Positions 27,884-37,130 are shown, numbered from the stretch's first letter. The stretch: DNA of 64,000 nt from Streptomyces tirandamycinicus (GCF_003097515.1 NZ_CP029188.1:2916501-2980500), one strand, 5' to 3'. Notes: generated by a model not told the origin, from the letters alone. Program-made: numbers and translations.

Positions 27884-28348
27884 ATGGTCAACGCTGAAGA
27901 CCTCATCGGCAGACGCCTGCTGAAGGTGACGACGTCCTGGCACCACTACCAGGAGACGGAGCCCTCCCTCCTGCATATGTGGCTGCACATGGACGGCCTC
28001 GGCCCCGTCCGGTTCCACACACGGGACGACGGGCTGTCCCTGGAGATCGACGAACCTCACGGCCCCTACGACATCAGCGAATGCGGCCACACCACGGTCG
28101 AGGACGACCTGCCCGACTTCCCCATGACCCGTTTCATCGGCCTGCGGATCCTCTCCGTGCGGGAGATCCGCTATCGGAGCGGCCGCCACGACTACGCCGT
28201 CGGCAACACCTTTCAGTTCCCCAACGGCACCATCCGCGTCCTCGACTTCGCGGACGATATCGTCCTGGCTCATGACCGGGATCTGGGTCCGGTCGAGGAG
28301 CATCTGCACGAGACGACGGCGCTCACGAGCCAGAACTCCCCGCCGTGA
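27884..28348 (+). CDS. Hypothetical soluble protein, immunity-like context
   Basis: The 154-residue acidic protein contains LLKVTTSWHHYQETEPSLLH, LGPVRFHTRDDGLSLEID and RILSVREIRYRSGRHDYAVG, suggesting a beta-rich fold. No named family is recognised. Small size, acidity and its place in a series of immunity-like genes suggest an orphan immunity or adaptor protein, but this is inference only. No strong Shine-Dalgarno precedes the ATG. A short open frame (28345–28551, GTG overlapping this stop) follows; its codon bias is weak and I do not call it. Confidence 0.6.
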   Translation: MVNAEDLIGRRLLKVTTSWHHYQETEPSLLHMWLHMDGLGPVRFHTRDDGLSLEIDEPHGPYDISECGHTTVEDDLPDFPMTRFIGLRILSVREIRYRSGRHDYAVGNTFQFPNGTIRVLDFADDIVLAHDRDLGPVEEHLHETTALTSQNSPP

Positions 28349-28564
28349 GTCGGAGCGAACTCATGAGTGATTCCCGGGCACGAGATCCGGACTCCGCCGC
28401 GGGCGAGGTTCCGAAGGTCCGTCCACCGCCGGCCGGTCGACATTGCCGGTTCGACCAGGCCGAGCCTGCAGCCCCGTGCCGGTGGTCGCGTGCGAAGCCG
28501 GCTGCCGGACGCCTGCATACTGGCGCGTCAAGGGACGGGAAGGAGACCTGAGAGGAGTCATCCC

Positions 28565-28921
28565 ATGACAGAATGTGCACCGCAGGACGCAGGCCTTCGC
28601 CAGTTGCGCGCTTCCCTCGAGCGTCTCTCCTGGCCCGCAGAACGCCAATTGAGCCACCTGCAGTCCCTCCAGGTCGACGTGGACGAGCTCGCGCTGGAAT
28701 TCGATGACGCATTCCGGCTCGTTTGCGGGAAGGTAACGAAAGGAAGACTTCCAAGGCTCGCAGTCGAAGCGACTCAGCCGATCGACGACATCCTCGACAG
28801 GATGGCTAATGCGGGTGCAGAGATCTGGAGATCGGATGCATTGGAAGATTCGCCAGAGTGGGCGGAGTTGCGCGCTCAGTCGTCGCAGGCGCTGGAGGCT
28901 CTTGAGCCTCTGGTGGGTTGA
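28565..28921 (+). CDS. Small hypothetical protein, immunity-like context
   Basis: The 118-residue acidic helical protein opens MTECAPQDAGLRQLRASLER and contains LQSLQVDVDELALEFDDAFR. The ATG at 28565 is preceded by GAGAGGAG at good spacing, so the start is firm. No known family. It lies among orphan immunity-like genes; a role as a small regulator is equally possible. Confidence 0.6.
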   Translation: MTECAPQDAGLRQLRASLERLSWPAERQLSHLQSLQVDVDELALEFDDAFRLVCGKVTKGRLPRLAVEATQPIDDILDRMANAGAEIWRSDALEDSPEWAELRAQSSQALEALEPLVG

Positions 28922-29121
28922 TTCCCCCTATGGTCGACTCGCCGTGTCGCAGGATTCGTTGAACGCCTGGCACGCCTGTCGTCATGCGATGCGAGCGGCG
29001 AATGCCGCTGCCGTCCACCCCGTTGCCGCCGCGTTCCGCCCCGACGGGCATCGTCATCCCGGCCATTTCGGTCAACACCCCCTTCACGGTGCCGACGCTC
29101 GGCCGGTCTCGTCTCCGCGCG

Positions 29122-29733
29122 TCAGACACGGAGCTCCGGCGGGAAGCCGGTCCAGCGGAGCTCGGCGGGGAGGTGGCCGGTGTCGTTGAAGAGGAGAACC
29201 GCCGGGGGGCGGCCGGGTGCGTAGCGAATGACGGTCAGGGCCGCGTTGGCGTGGTTGATGCCCAGCCACCGCCACTTCGGCGCTTCGAGGGCGGCCCGGA
29301 CGAGCCAGTCGATCAGGAAGTTGTGGGTGACGACAAGCTCGTGACGCGGTTCGTCTCCATCGACGGGTCCGGTGAACTCCGCGAGTGCCGCCGCCGCGAG
29401 CCCGGGGCCCTGCTCGCGTTCCTCGGCCGTGAGCTGCTCCAGGAACCCGGTCCAGACGTCGGCCGACTCCGGCGGCAGTTCCTCGCGCGCCGGCAGGTAG
29501 GGGATGTAGTCATCGGCCGCGTCGGAGGTACGGCGGGGCACCCCCTCGAGCGCGGCCCCGGTGGCCTTGACGATGGGATGGCGGTCGCTGAGGGCGATCC
29601 GGGGGTGGAAGCAGTCGGCCACCACCTCGACCACGCCAGGGCCGAGGCCGGCGCCGCGCGAGGTCAGGAAGGACGCGAGGCCGTCCGGGCAGGGCCACAG
29701 CGCGCGGCCGGTTCGACAGTGCCGACCACCCAT
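29122..29733 (-). pseudogene. Histidine phosphatase family pseudogene lacking the RHG motif
   Basis: The C-terminal ~130 residues are a clear histidine-phosphatase (phosphoglycerate-mutase-like) half: DYIPYLPAREELPPESADVW, VDGDEPRHELVVTHNFLIDW and WRWLGINHANAALTVIRY. The VTHNF contains the second catalytic His. The N-terminal strand with the catalytic RHG and the first Arg cannot be found in this or neighbouring frames; the upstream sequence instead gives low-quality residues (RTGRALWPCPDGLASFLTSR). I conclude the 5' third is lost or scrambled, leaving an inactive remnant. A start at 29733 or 29853 is possible. Confidence 0.55.
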
Positions 29734-29820
29734 CATGAGAGGCGACCAGATCGGCTCGCGATTCCTCCGTCGAATCGGCCATCGAGCCTGACACCACGCG
29801 AACGGTGAAAGAGGACGATG

Positions 29821-30435
29821 ATGAGCAACGCCCAGCCCCAACACGAAGACCACCTCAGGGAGAGGTGGAACTCACCCAGGGGTGCCGAGCTGGCTCACAC
29901 CGTTCGTGCGGCACTCGAGAGCGGTGACGACTGGCGCCGCGTTGCCAGGGACGCGTCGCCGTGGAACGACGAACACGACCTGGGAGGCATCCATCTCGTA
30001 GGGGCAGACCTCCGAGGCGCCGACCTTCGACGCGCGTACCTCGCCTACGCAGACCTGCGCGACTCGACGCTGAACGAGGCCAACCTCTCTGAAGCCATGC
30101 TCACAAGCACCGATCTCGCCGGGGCGTCTCTGCGAAACGCCGATCTACGGGGGGTCAAGGCCGGGCTGGGGATTTTCACGCACTGCGATCTTTCCCATGC
30201 CGCACTCGACGGCGCCCTGCTCGCTCGCGCCCGACTCTGGGGTGCCAGACTGCAGGGCACGTCACTCCGTCGGGCACATCTCGTGGGCGCCGATCTCCGC
30301 CACGCCGACCTCACCGGCGCCGATCTCGCCGGGGCGACCTTGGTATCCGCCCGCACGGACAACGCCGATCTCACGGGCGCGATTCTGTCGAATGTGCGGA
30401 GCGGAGGTCTCCCACAGCCGGACGACAACCGCTGA
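29821..30435 (+). CDS. Pentapeptide-repeat protein
   Basis: The 204-residue protein has an N-terminal helical part (residues 1–55, ERWNSPRGAELAHTVRAALE) and then about 25 A(D/N)Lxx pentapeptides (ADLRGADLRRAYLAYADLRD), predicted to form a right-handed quadrilateral beta helix. Some family members mimic DNA and protect gyrase; others are immunity or scaffold proteins, and nothing here discriminates. Of two tandem ATGs (29818 and 29821) I prefer the second because AGAGGA is then five bases upstream. The next gene, a CdiI_2-like immunity gene, follows after 100 bp in the same direction. Confidence 0.85.
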   Translation: MSNAQPQHEDHLRERWNSPRGAELAHTVRAALESGDDWRRVARDASPWNDEHDLGGIHLVGADLRGADLRRAYLAYADLRDSTLNEANLSEAMLTSTDLAGASLRNADLRGVKAGLGIFTHCDLSHAALDGALLARARLWGARLQGTSLRRAHLVGADLRHADLTGADLAGATLVSARTDNADLTGAILSNVRSGGLPQPDDNR

Positions 30436-30535
30436 GCCGTAGGGTCGGACCACGGCTCACGCTCGGCACGCTGTGGGGCCGGGCGCCCATTCCAGACGCG
30501 CAAGGCGCCAACGGAACTTCAGCGGAAGGGGACTC

Positions 30536-30946
30536 GTGAACAGCTCTTTCGACAGGCAACGTTCACTCGAGGAACTCGAGGGTCGGCGATGGCCAGAGCC
30601 ATCACCCGACGCCACGGATCTCGTCAAGTCCGTTCACGCTCTTCGGGCTCGCCCGATTGGGCTTCTCGGCGTCGAGGAACTGCGTCGGCTGATCGGGCAG
30701 GACGTCGGGCTGCCCTTTCTGCTGCCGCTCGCTCTGGAGATCCTCCGCGACACCGCCCCCGCACAGGCAGACGGCGGATTCTACGACGACGACCTGCTGT
30801 CCGCAGTATTGACCGTCGATCCAGCCACCTGGGTCCATGCGCCGCATCTCGCACAGGAACTCAAGGGTGTTCTGGCGGCACTCAGCGACATGTCGCCGTA
30901 CATTGAATCCGATATTCGATCTTTCATGCGGGCGGCTTCCGGATGA
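30536..30946 (+). CDS. CdiI_2-like contact-dependent-inhibition immunity protein
   Basis: The 136-residue protein shows a pattern I recognise from the CdiI_2-type immunity family: RSLEELEGRRWPEPSPDATD, VKSVHALRARPIGLLGVEEL and RRLIGQDVGLPFLLPLALEI. These proteins neutralise contact-dependent toxins. GTG start with GGAAGGGG a few bases upstream. No toxin gene is adjacent, so it is an orphan immunity gene in this window. Confidence 0.75.
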   Translation: MNSSFDRQRSLEELEGRRWPEPSPDATDLVKSVHALRARPIGLLGVEELRRLIGQDVGLPFLLPLALEILRDTAPAQADGGFYDDDLLSAVLTVDPATWVHAPHLAQELKGVLAALSDMSPYIESDIRSFMRAASG

Positions 30947-31135
30947 TCATGCAATTCAGTGAGCCTCTTCCAACCTGAAGTGCCATCTCCGGGTCCTCAG
31001 CTGACGCGGGCTGGCCCCTGAAGAAGCCTCCGTGGACGGTCTTGCCGCAGAGTCGCCATCACGCGCCCCCGTGCGGTTGTGTTGATGTGCGCCGGACCCT
31101 CCGGCAGGGTGCGGACATCAAACGGGGAGGGACCC

Positions 31136-31960
31136 ATGCTGAAGCAGGTCGCCGGGGGTGTGCTGATCCACCAGAGTGAGTTGCTCGAGAACAACACCGT
31201 TGTCGTGCAGGGCAGGGACGGCGTGCTACTCGTAGACGCCGGGATTACCGGTGCCGAAATGACCTGCCTGGCGAACGACCTTCGAGAGCTGGGCCGGCCC
31301 GTGGTGGCGGGGTTCTCGACGCATCCTGATTGGGATCACGTGCTCTGGCACGCCGAACTCGGCGAAGCGCCTCGTTACGGCACAGCCCGCTGCGCGGACT
31401 TCATGCAGGATGTGTTGTCGAACGCGGACTGGAGGGCCGGCGTCGCTGAGGGGCTGCCGCCGGAAATCGCCGAGGACACACCGCTCGATCTGTACGGCCT
31501 GATCACTGGTCTGCCTGCTGAAACCGCGCAGCTTCTTTGGGACGGCCCCAAGGTGCGGATCATCGAGCATCCGGCGCATGCCCCGGGCCATGCGGCCCTG
31601 TTGATCGAAGAACGCCGAGTTCTCATCGCCGGTGACATGCTCTCCGACGTCTTCGTTCCCATGCTCGACGACACCGTTGACCCGATTGAGGACTACCTGG
31701 TCGGGCTGGGGCTGCTCGAGGGCGTAGCGGACAACGTCGATGTCCTCATCCCCGGACATGGGTCCCTCGCCAGAGATGAGGAGGTACGCGCGAGGATCAA
31801 ACTGGATCGAGCGTACGTGGAGGACCTACGTGACGCCCGGGTGTCCAGCGACCCACGGGTCGTATCTCCCAAACCCGGCTGGGAGTGGGCAAGCAACATT
31901 CACGAAGGGCAGGCCCGAAACCTCGCCCGACGAAGCAAGCGCGACGGGACGCCTGGCTAG
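31136..31960 (+). CDS. Metallo-beta-lactamase-fold hydrolase
   Basis: The 274-residue protein has the MBL fold with its metal motifs: STHPDWDHVLWH (about residues 62–73, HxxxDH), then HPAHAPGHAALL (His at ~150), GDMLSDVF (Asp at ~170) and a final IPGHG (His at ~213). Substrate class (lactone, glyoxalase-like thioester or phosphodiester) cannot be told. ATG at 31136 has GGGGAGGG upstream; the longer reading from 31079 adds unrelated residues. Cytoplasmic: no signal peptide. Confidence 0.85.
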   Translation: MLKQVAGGVLIHQSELLENNTVVVQGRDGVLLVDAGITGAEMTCLANDLRELGRPVVAGFSTHPDWDHVLWHAELGEAPRYGTARCADFMQDVLSNADWRAGVAEGLPPEIAEDTPLDLYGLITGLPAETAQLLWDGPKVRIIEHPAHAPGHAALLIEERRVLIAGDMLSDVFVPMLDDTVDPIEDYLVGLGLLEGVADNVDVLIPGHGSLARDEEVRARIKLDRAYVEDLRDARVSSDPRVVSPKPGWEWASNIHEGQARNLARRSKRDGTPG

Positions 31961-32106
31961 CAAGCTGCTTCCGCCACAAGACTCCCCTGCCAGTGAGCCA
32001 CTTCAGAGCTGGCAGCGCTGAAGGCGTTGGACTGTCCTGCGCAACGACGAAGCTCCTGGTAGACGGGTTCTCGACCAAGATCACCCGTGTCTGGCAGTAG
32101 CTTTGC

Positions 32107-32172
32107 GTGCTTGTCTATCCGTCCTCTATCGACTTGTCCACCCGCACCTTGCGGTTATTGGCCGGAATGGCG
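32107..32172 (+). mobile_element. N-terminal remnant of an IS5-family transposase
   Basis: A GTG-initiated (or upstream) frame reads LVYPSSIDLSTRTLRLLAGM, which I recognise as the start of transposases of Streptomyces IS5-type elements (LVYPSSIDLSxxTLRxLxxL). After about 21 codons the similarity stops. No terminal inverted repeats or other transposase parts were found in 31961–32486, so only the very 5' end remains. The surrounding spacer is lower in G+C and otherwise shows no gene. Confidence 0.5.
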
Positions 32173-32486
32173 ACTCCTGCGGAAACTCCGATGCAGCACC
32201 AACCGCATCACAAACGTCGTGAAGGCAGTAGTCGTCCTTCACCACGCATCAGCGTGAGGTTGGAAAACGCTCAGTCACCCAGGAGGAAACGCCGCTGGAC
32301 TCATCACTCGAGCACCGAACGAGACACCCCTCGGCATCGATGGGATGCTCGGCACTTCGACGAAGAACTGGACACTCGCCCCCTCGCGCGTTCTCACACG
32401 GATCGATCCAGGTACGGCTACTCATGCGGCGCGCCCTACCGGCGCCTACGGTCACCAGCATGTTCCAGAGCCGACCGGGGAGAGCC

Positions 32487-33092
32487 GTGACCCCCGAAAA
32501 GTCCGTCCCGTACGCCGTCACGGGGATCGCGGTAGTGGCTCTGCTGGTCGTCGCCGTGGTGGCGGGGAACTTCGCATGGAATGTCGCATGGAACGGCGCA
32601 CCGTATCCCCCGGCCGACCCCGACGCGGTCGCGCAACGGCTCACGGCTCGCGCCGACGAGGTGTACGACGGCTTCGCCCTGCAGGAGAAGCACGCCGCGG
32701 ACCCTGGCAGAGTCGTCACCGGCGCCTGCTACTACCGCGGGCTGAGGGGCATCGCCCACATCGACGAGGCACGGAGCGACGTCCGGAGCTTCGGTCTCGA
32801 TTGGAGCGTGCCCGACGTCCCCGAAGCCACCGCCCGCGAGGCGCAGCAGCGCGTACGCCGGCAACTGGTCCAGCAGGGGTGGAAGCTCACCCACGAAGGC
32901 GACCGTACCGGCGCGACCTACCGCCAACTGGGCTTTCGATTCGAAGACCCGGCCGACGGCTACCAGGTCGACGTGCGGTGGAACGACTCGACGACGACGC
33001 TGTTCGTCAGCGTTTACGCCCCCTGTGCGCAGGTTCCCGCCGAGTTCGTGGAGCACGGACGGCCCGAGGCCGACTGGCGCCCGACAGCATGA
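32487..33092 (+). CDS. Membrane-anchored protein of unknown function
   Basis: The 201-residue protein has an N-terminal signal anchor (ITGIAVVALLVVAVVAGNF at about residues 9–30) and an external domain with two conserved-looking Cys (GACYYRGLRG, YAPCAQVP) that could form a disulfide. I chose the GTG at 32487 because GGGGAGAG lies four bases upstream; ATGs at 32460 and further upstream are in frame. No known domain. Found as a single gene between the IS remnant and the LLM gene on the other strand. Confidence 0.7.
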   Translation: MTPEKSVPYAVTGIAVVALLVVAVVAGNFAWNVAWNGAPYPPADPDAVAQRLTARADEVYDGFALQEKHAADPGRVVTGACYYRGLRGIAHIDEARSDVRSFGLDWSVPDVPEATAREAQQRVRRQLVQQGWKLTHEGDRTGATYRQLGFRFEDPADGYQVDVRWNDSTTTLFVSVYAPCAQVPAEFVEHGRPEADWRPTA

Positions 33093-33217
33093 TCCGCCGG
33101 GCCGGGGAGCGACCCCGCCCGCTTCCGAGGATGGGCGCCGCGCGGCCGCATCCGAGGGGCCGAGCGGCTCAGTTCCCTGGCCTGATCAGTCCGCCGGCGC
33201 CGGGTGGGGCGCCCGGG

Positions 33218-34048
33218 TCACAGGTACTTCCCGTACTCGTCCAGCACCCGCAGCACCTCCCCCTCCCCCGCCGGCGGGAGTTGGAGGACGACCTCCTCGC
33301 AGCCCAGTTCGGCGTAGCGGGCGAGCTTGCCCTCCGAGGGGAGGACCGCGTACGGGACGATTCGGAGGGCGCCCGGGTCGCGGCCCGCCCGCCGCCAGGT
33401 GGCGCGCAGGGCGGGGACGGACTCGGTGAGGCCGCGGCCGCCGATCGGCAGCCAGCCGTCGGCGTAGTCGGCGATGTGGGAGAAGAGCCCCGGGCCGGCC
33501 GTGCCGCCGACGAGGGTGCGGGGCGCGGGGCCGCTCGCCGGCTTCGGGTGGGCGTGGGAGGCGCGGACCGAGCCGAAGTCGCCGTGGTACGGGGTCGGTT
33601 CGGCGGCCCACAGCGCGCGCATCAGGTGCATGCGGTCGCGGACGAGGTCGCGCCGGGTCGACCACTCCACGCCGTGGTCCGCCGCCTCCTCCCGGTTCCA
33701 GCCGAAGCCGACGCCGAGGGTGAACCGGCCGCCGCTGAGGTGGTCGAGGGTGGCGATCTGCTTGGCGAGGGCGATGGGGTCGTGCTGGGCGACCAGCGTG
33801 ATGCCGGTGCCGAGACCGAGGGTGGCGGTGACCGCCGCGGCCTGCGCGAGGGCGACGAACGGGTCGAGGGTGCGGCCGTACTCCGGCGGCAGGTCGCCGC
33901 CCGCCGGGTACGGGGTGGTCCGCTCGGCCGGGATATGGGTGTGCTCGGGCAGGTACAGCCCCGCGAAGCCGCGTTCCTCCAGTTCCCGCGCAAGCCGTAC
34001 CGGGGTGATCGTCTCGTCCGTCAGGAAGATCGTGGTCGAGATCCGCAC
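33218..34048 (-). CDS. LLM-class F420-dependent oxidoreductase
   Basis: The 276-residue TIM-barrel enzyme of the luciferase-like monooxygenase class carries ELEERGFAGLYLPEHTHIP, GTGITLVAQHDPIALAKQIA and LDHLSGGRFTLGVGFGWNRE. This pattern is typical of the Rv2161c-like F420-dependent subgroup. Such enzymes transfer hydride from reduced F420 to or from small substrates, which are unknown here. GTG start at 34048 is preceded by GGAGGAG; the longer upstream reading is repetitive spacer. The FO synthase in this window would supply the cofactor precursor. Confidence 0.88.
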   Translation of the reverse strand: MRISTTIFLTDETITPVRLARELEERGFAGLYLPEHTHIPAERTTPYPAGGDLPPEYGRTLDPFVALAQAAAVTATLGLGTGITLVAQHDPIALAKQIATLDHLSGGRFTLGVGFGWNREEAADHGVEWSTRRDLVRDRMHLMRALWAAEPTPYHGDFGSVRASHAHPKPASGPAPRTLVGGTAGPGLFSHIADYADGWLPIGGRGLTESVPALRATWRRAGRDPGALRIVPYAVLPSEGKLARYAELGCEEVVLQLPPAGEGEVLRVLDEYGKYL

Positions 34049-34344
34049 AGCGGCTCCTCCGCCTCGTCGGCCGTGGGTGCTTGGCGGGGACAAGCTACGC
34101 GCTGCGGCGCGGGTTTCCGAGAGGGCGGGCGGACGGTGCGGGCGGCGGTCGGGCGGCGGAAGCTCCGTACGGCACCGGGGAGCGGCGTACGGCACCGAGG
34201 GGGAACGGCCTCCGGCCGACGGGAGCGGGACCGCCGAGGGCCACGGGCCATGGGGCACGGGCCATGGGCCGGTCATCCGCCGATCGCCGCCCCTTGCCGC
34301 GGCGTTCACGGCGGGGTACGAGATTGGAGGGCTCACGCACCGGC

Positions 34345-34460
34345 ACCACCCGTAGCACCGCGCCACCACTCCGCACCACCACTCCGCGCCACCACTGCGT
34401 ACCACCACTGCGTACCACCACTGCGTACCACCGCACCGCACCACCACTGCGTACCACACC
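34345..34460. repeat. Tandem CCACCACTGCGTA repeats
   Basis: The ~110 bp just before the PHP-hydrolase gene consist of short tandem units (13 bp CCACCACTGCGTA and variants such as CCACCACTCCGCG), at least eight copies. They occupy the expected promoter/leader region. The adjoining part, 34049–34344, is GC-rich spacer with no supported gene. Confidence 0.75.
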
Positions 34461-34491
34461 TGCCCCTCTCACCACCCCGGGAGCCGACGGC

Positions 34492-36012
34492 ATGGGCAAC
34501 GAGGACGACGCGGACCTCAGCAGGCGCGGGCTGTTCGTGACGGGAGCCGCCACCGCACTTACGTTGGGCGGCGTGAGTTTCGCCGAGACAGCGGACGCAG
34601 CGGACGGGCACACCACCGAGGTCGTGCGCGGCACCCTGCCGCCCGGCTCCCCCGACTTCGTGTACCTGCCGGTCGAGGTGCCGCGCGGGGTGGCCGAGAT
34701 CCGGGTGTCGTACACCTACGACAGGCCGCAGGTCCCGGCCGGAACGCAGGGGAACGCCCTCGACATCGGGATCTTCGACGAGCGGGGCACCGCGCTCGGC
34801 GGCGAGGGCTTCCGCGGCTGGTCGGGCGGGGCGCGCGGCGAGTTCTTCATCCGGGGCGACGAGGCGACGCCCGGCTACCTCCCCGGGCCGGTCCGGGCGG
34901 GCACCTGGCACATCGCGCTCGGCCCGTACACGATCGCGCCGCAGGGCCTCGCGTACACCGTGACCGTCACGCTCGGGTACGGCAGGCCCGCGCCGACGCC
35001 GAAGCCGGTGTACCCGCCGGAGCGGGCGAAGGGCCGGGGCCGCGCCTGGTACCGGGGCGACTGCCATTTGCACTCCTGGTACTCGGACGGGCGCCGCACC
35101 CCCGGCGAGATCGCGGCGCTGGCCCGCGCGGCCGGGCTGGACTTCGTCAACAGCAGCGAGCACAACACGCACGCGGCGCACGGGGCGTGGGCGGACGCCG
35201 CCGGGGACGACCTGCTGGTGCTCCTCGGCGAGGAGGTCACCACCCGCAACGGCCATGTGGTGGCGGTCGGTACCGACCCGGGGACGTTCGTCGACTGGCG
35301 CTACCGGGCCCGGGACAACCGTTTCGGCCACTACGCCCGGGCGATCCGCCGCGCCGGCGGCCTCGTGGTGCCCGCCCATCCGCACGCCACCTGCATCGGC
35401 TGCGGCTGGAAGTTCGGCTTCGGCGAGGCGGACGCGGTGGAGGTGTGGAACGGGCCGTACACCCCGGACGACGACGTGTCCCTGGCGGACTGGGACGGCA
35501 CCCTGGTCGCCTCCGTCCGCTCGGGCGGCCGCTGGACCCCCGCGATGGGCAGCAGCGACGCGCACCGGGACCCGGACGCGGTGGGCGCCCCGCAGACCGT
35601 GGTCCTCGCCGACGACCTGACGCGCGAGGCGGTCCTGGACGGCCTGCGGGCGGGCCGCTCGTACGTCGCCGAATCGTCCGCCGTGTCGCTGTCGTTCGCC
35701 GCGTACGGGGGCCGGGGCCGGCGGGCCGGCATCGGCGAGCGGCTCCGGGTCGGCGCGGACACCCCGGTGACGGTCCGTCTGGAGGTCACCGGCGCCCCGG
35801 GGCGAACCGCCCGGATCGTCACCGACCAGGGGGTGCTGCACACGGCGACGCTCCCGGCGGAGGGCACGGGCACGGTGGAGTGGCGTACGACGGCGGCGTA
35901 CGCGGCGTACGTGCGCGCGGAGGTGCGGCACCCGGCCGTCGTGCCGGTACCGGGCTTCCCGGGGCCGCTGGCTGCGTTCACGAACCCGGTGTTCCTGGGG
36001 CACCCGGGGTGA
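34492..36012 (+). CDS. Tat-exported CehA/McbA-family metallohydrolase (PHP fold)
   Basis: The 506-residue protein begins with a twin-arginine signal (SRRGLFVTGAATALTLGG, residues 10–27) ending at an Ala-x-Ala-type site, so it is exported folded. After a beta-rich domain (residues 50–165) comes the PHP-type metal site: GDCHLHSWYSDGRRTPGEI and VNSSEHNTHAAHGAW, then VVPAHPHATCIGCGW and AMGSSDAHRD. CehA/McbA relatives hydrolyse carbamates and phosphate esters; the substrate here is unknown. ATG at 34492 was chosen because the Tat signal starts ten residues in. Confidence 0.88.
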   Translation: MGNEDDADLSRRGLFVTGAATALTLGGVSFAETADAADGHTTEVVRGTLPPGSPDFVYLPVEVPRGVAEIRVSYTYDRPQVPAGTQGNALDIGIFDERGTALGGEGFRGWSGGARGEFFIRGDEATPGYLPGPVRAGTWHIALGPYTIAPQGLAYTVTVTLGYGRPAPTPKPVYPPERAKGRGRAWYRGDCHLHSWYSDGRRTPGEIAALARAAGLDFVNSSEHNTHAAHGAWADAAGDDLLVLLGEEVTTRNGHVVAVGTDPGTFVDWRYRARDNRFGHYARAIRRAGGLVVPAHPHATCIGCGWKFGFGEADAVEVWNGPYTPDDDVSLADWDGTLVASVRSGGRWTPAMGSSDAHRDPDAVGAPQTVVLADDLTREAVLDGLRAGRSYVAESSAVSLSFAAYGGRGRRAGIGERLRVGADTPVTVRLEVTGAPGRTARIVTDQGVLHTATLPAEGTGTVEWRTTAAYAAYVRAEVRHPAVVPVPGFPGPLAAFTNPVFLGHPG

Positions 36013-36096
36013 CGACCGTGCTCCCCGGCCGGAGCCGGGACGGTCCCACCCGCCCCGAACGCCGGACCCGTCGGCGACCGGGTCTCACCCCGTCCC

Positions 36097-36191
36097 GTAC
36101 GCCCGGCTCCGGATTCCCGGCTCCGGACCCCCGGCTCCGCACCCCCGGCTCCGGACTCCCGTCCCCCGTACGCCGGGCTCCGGACCGGGTG
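36097..36191. repeat. Tandem CCCGGCTCCGGA-type repeats
   Basis: About six imperfect 15–17-bp units built on CCCGGCTCCGGAC fill the spacer between the convergent PHP-hydrolase and SDR genes. They may double as a bidirectional terminator, since CCGGAGCCGG pairs with itself. Confidence 0.7.
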
Positions 36192-36216
36192 CCGACCGCC
36201 CGCCCCGGACGCGGAC

Positions 36217-37083
36217 TCAGGCCACCCAGGCGCCCGTGGTCGCCAGCACCGCGGAGCCGTCGAGGTCGTTCAGCTTCATGCCGGTGAAGTCGCGCGCCCA
36301 GTCGGAGGTCTGGAGGCGGAACGGGGGGCGGTCCGCGGTCAGCGCCTCCAGTACGGCCGCGGCCGCCTCGTCCTGGGTCTGGGCGCCGTTGAGGAACTGC
36401 GCGACCGTGCGGGTGACATAGGCGTCGAGGGCCGGGGCGTACGGGCCCGCCGCCGCGATCTCCGCCGTCAGGTCGAGGCCGACGTTGTTGACGAACTCGG
36501 TCGCCACGGCGCCCGGTTCCACGACGGACACGCTCACGCCGACGGACGCGGCGACCGGCGCCAGGCTCTCCATGTAGCCCTCGACGGCGAACTTCGCGGC
36601 GCAGTAGGCCTCGTTGAAGGGCTGGCCGACGACCCCGCCGACGCTGGTGACGGTGATCAGGCGGCCGCCGGCCGCCCGCAGGTGGGGGAGGGCGGCCTTG
36701 GAGACGTTGAGGACGCCGAAGAAGTTGACCTCCATGACCTGGCGGACGTCGGCGACGGTCTCGTTCTCCAGGGTTCCGAGGTGACCGGCACCCGCGTTGT
36801 TGATCACGGCGTCGAGCCGTCCGTGGTCGGCGATCACCCCGTCGACCGCGGCGGCGACGGACGCCTCGTCGACGACGTCGAGCTGCCGGATGTCGAGTTC
36901 GACCCCGGCCTCGGCGGCGGCCTTGCGGAGCGCGTCGGCGCGGCGCGGGTCGCGGAGGGTCGCGACGGTGCGCCAGCCGGCCCGGGCGGCGGCGACCGCT
37001 GCGGCAAGGCCGATGCCGGAGGAGGTGCCGGTGATCAGGACGACCTTGGGGGTGGTGGAGGTGGAGGCGGTGGTGGAGGACAT
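36217..37083 (-). CDS. Short-chain dehydrogenase/reductase
   Basis: The 288-residue classical SDR has the nucleotide-binding TGTSSGIG (about residue 19), NNAG (~96) and the catalytic Ser with YCAAK (Tyr~164, Lys~168). NAD(P)-dependent oxidoreductase with unknown substrate. ATG at 37083 follows AAGGAA. It is divergent from a MarR-type regulator; the ~108-bp spacer holds two palindromes, so the SDR gene is the likely target of that regulator. Confidence 0.9.
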   Translation of the reverse strand: MSSTTASTSTTPKVVLITGTSSGIGLAAAVAAARAGWRTVATLRDPRRADALRKAAAEAGVELDIRQLDVVDEASVAAAVDGVIADHGRLDAVINNAGAGHLGTLENETVADVRQVMEVNFFGVLNVSKAALPHLRAAGGRLITVTSVGGVVGQPFNEAYCAAKFAVEGYMESLAPVAASVGVSVSVVEPGAVATEFVNNVGLDLTAEIAAAGPYAPALDAYVTRTVAQFLNGAQTQDEAAAAVLEALTADRPPFRLQTSDWARDFTGMKLNDLDGSAVLATTGAWVA

Positions 37084-37130
37084 GGGGGTTCCTTGGGGTC
37101 GGGAAGGGGGAGGCACACGGAACATGCTTT

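Noticed and set aside
28345..28551. 68-codon frame between two hypothetical genes
   Set aside because: Start overlaps the previous stop, but codon bias is weak and the composition is random-looking.
31961..32486. Complete insertion sequence in this spacer
   Set aside because: Only the first ~21 codons of a transposase are recognisable and no inverted repeats or further transposase parts were found.
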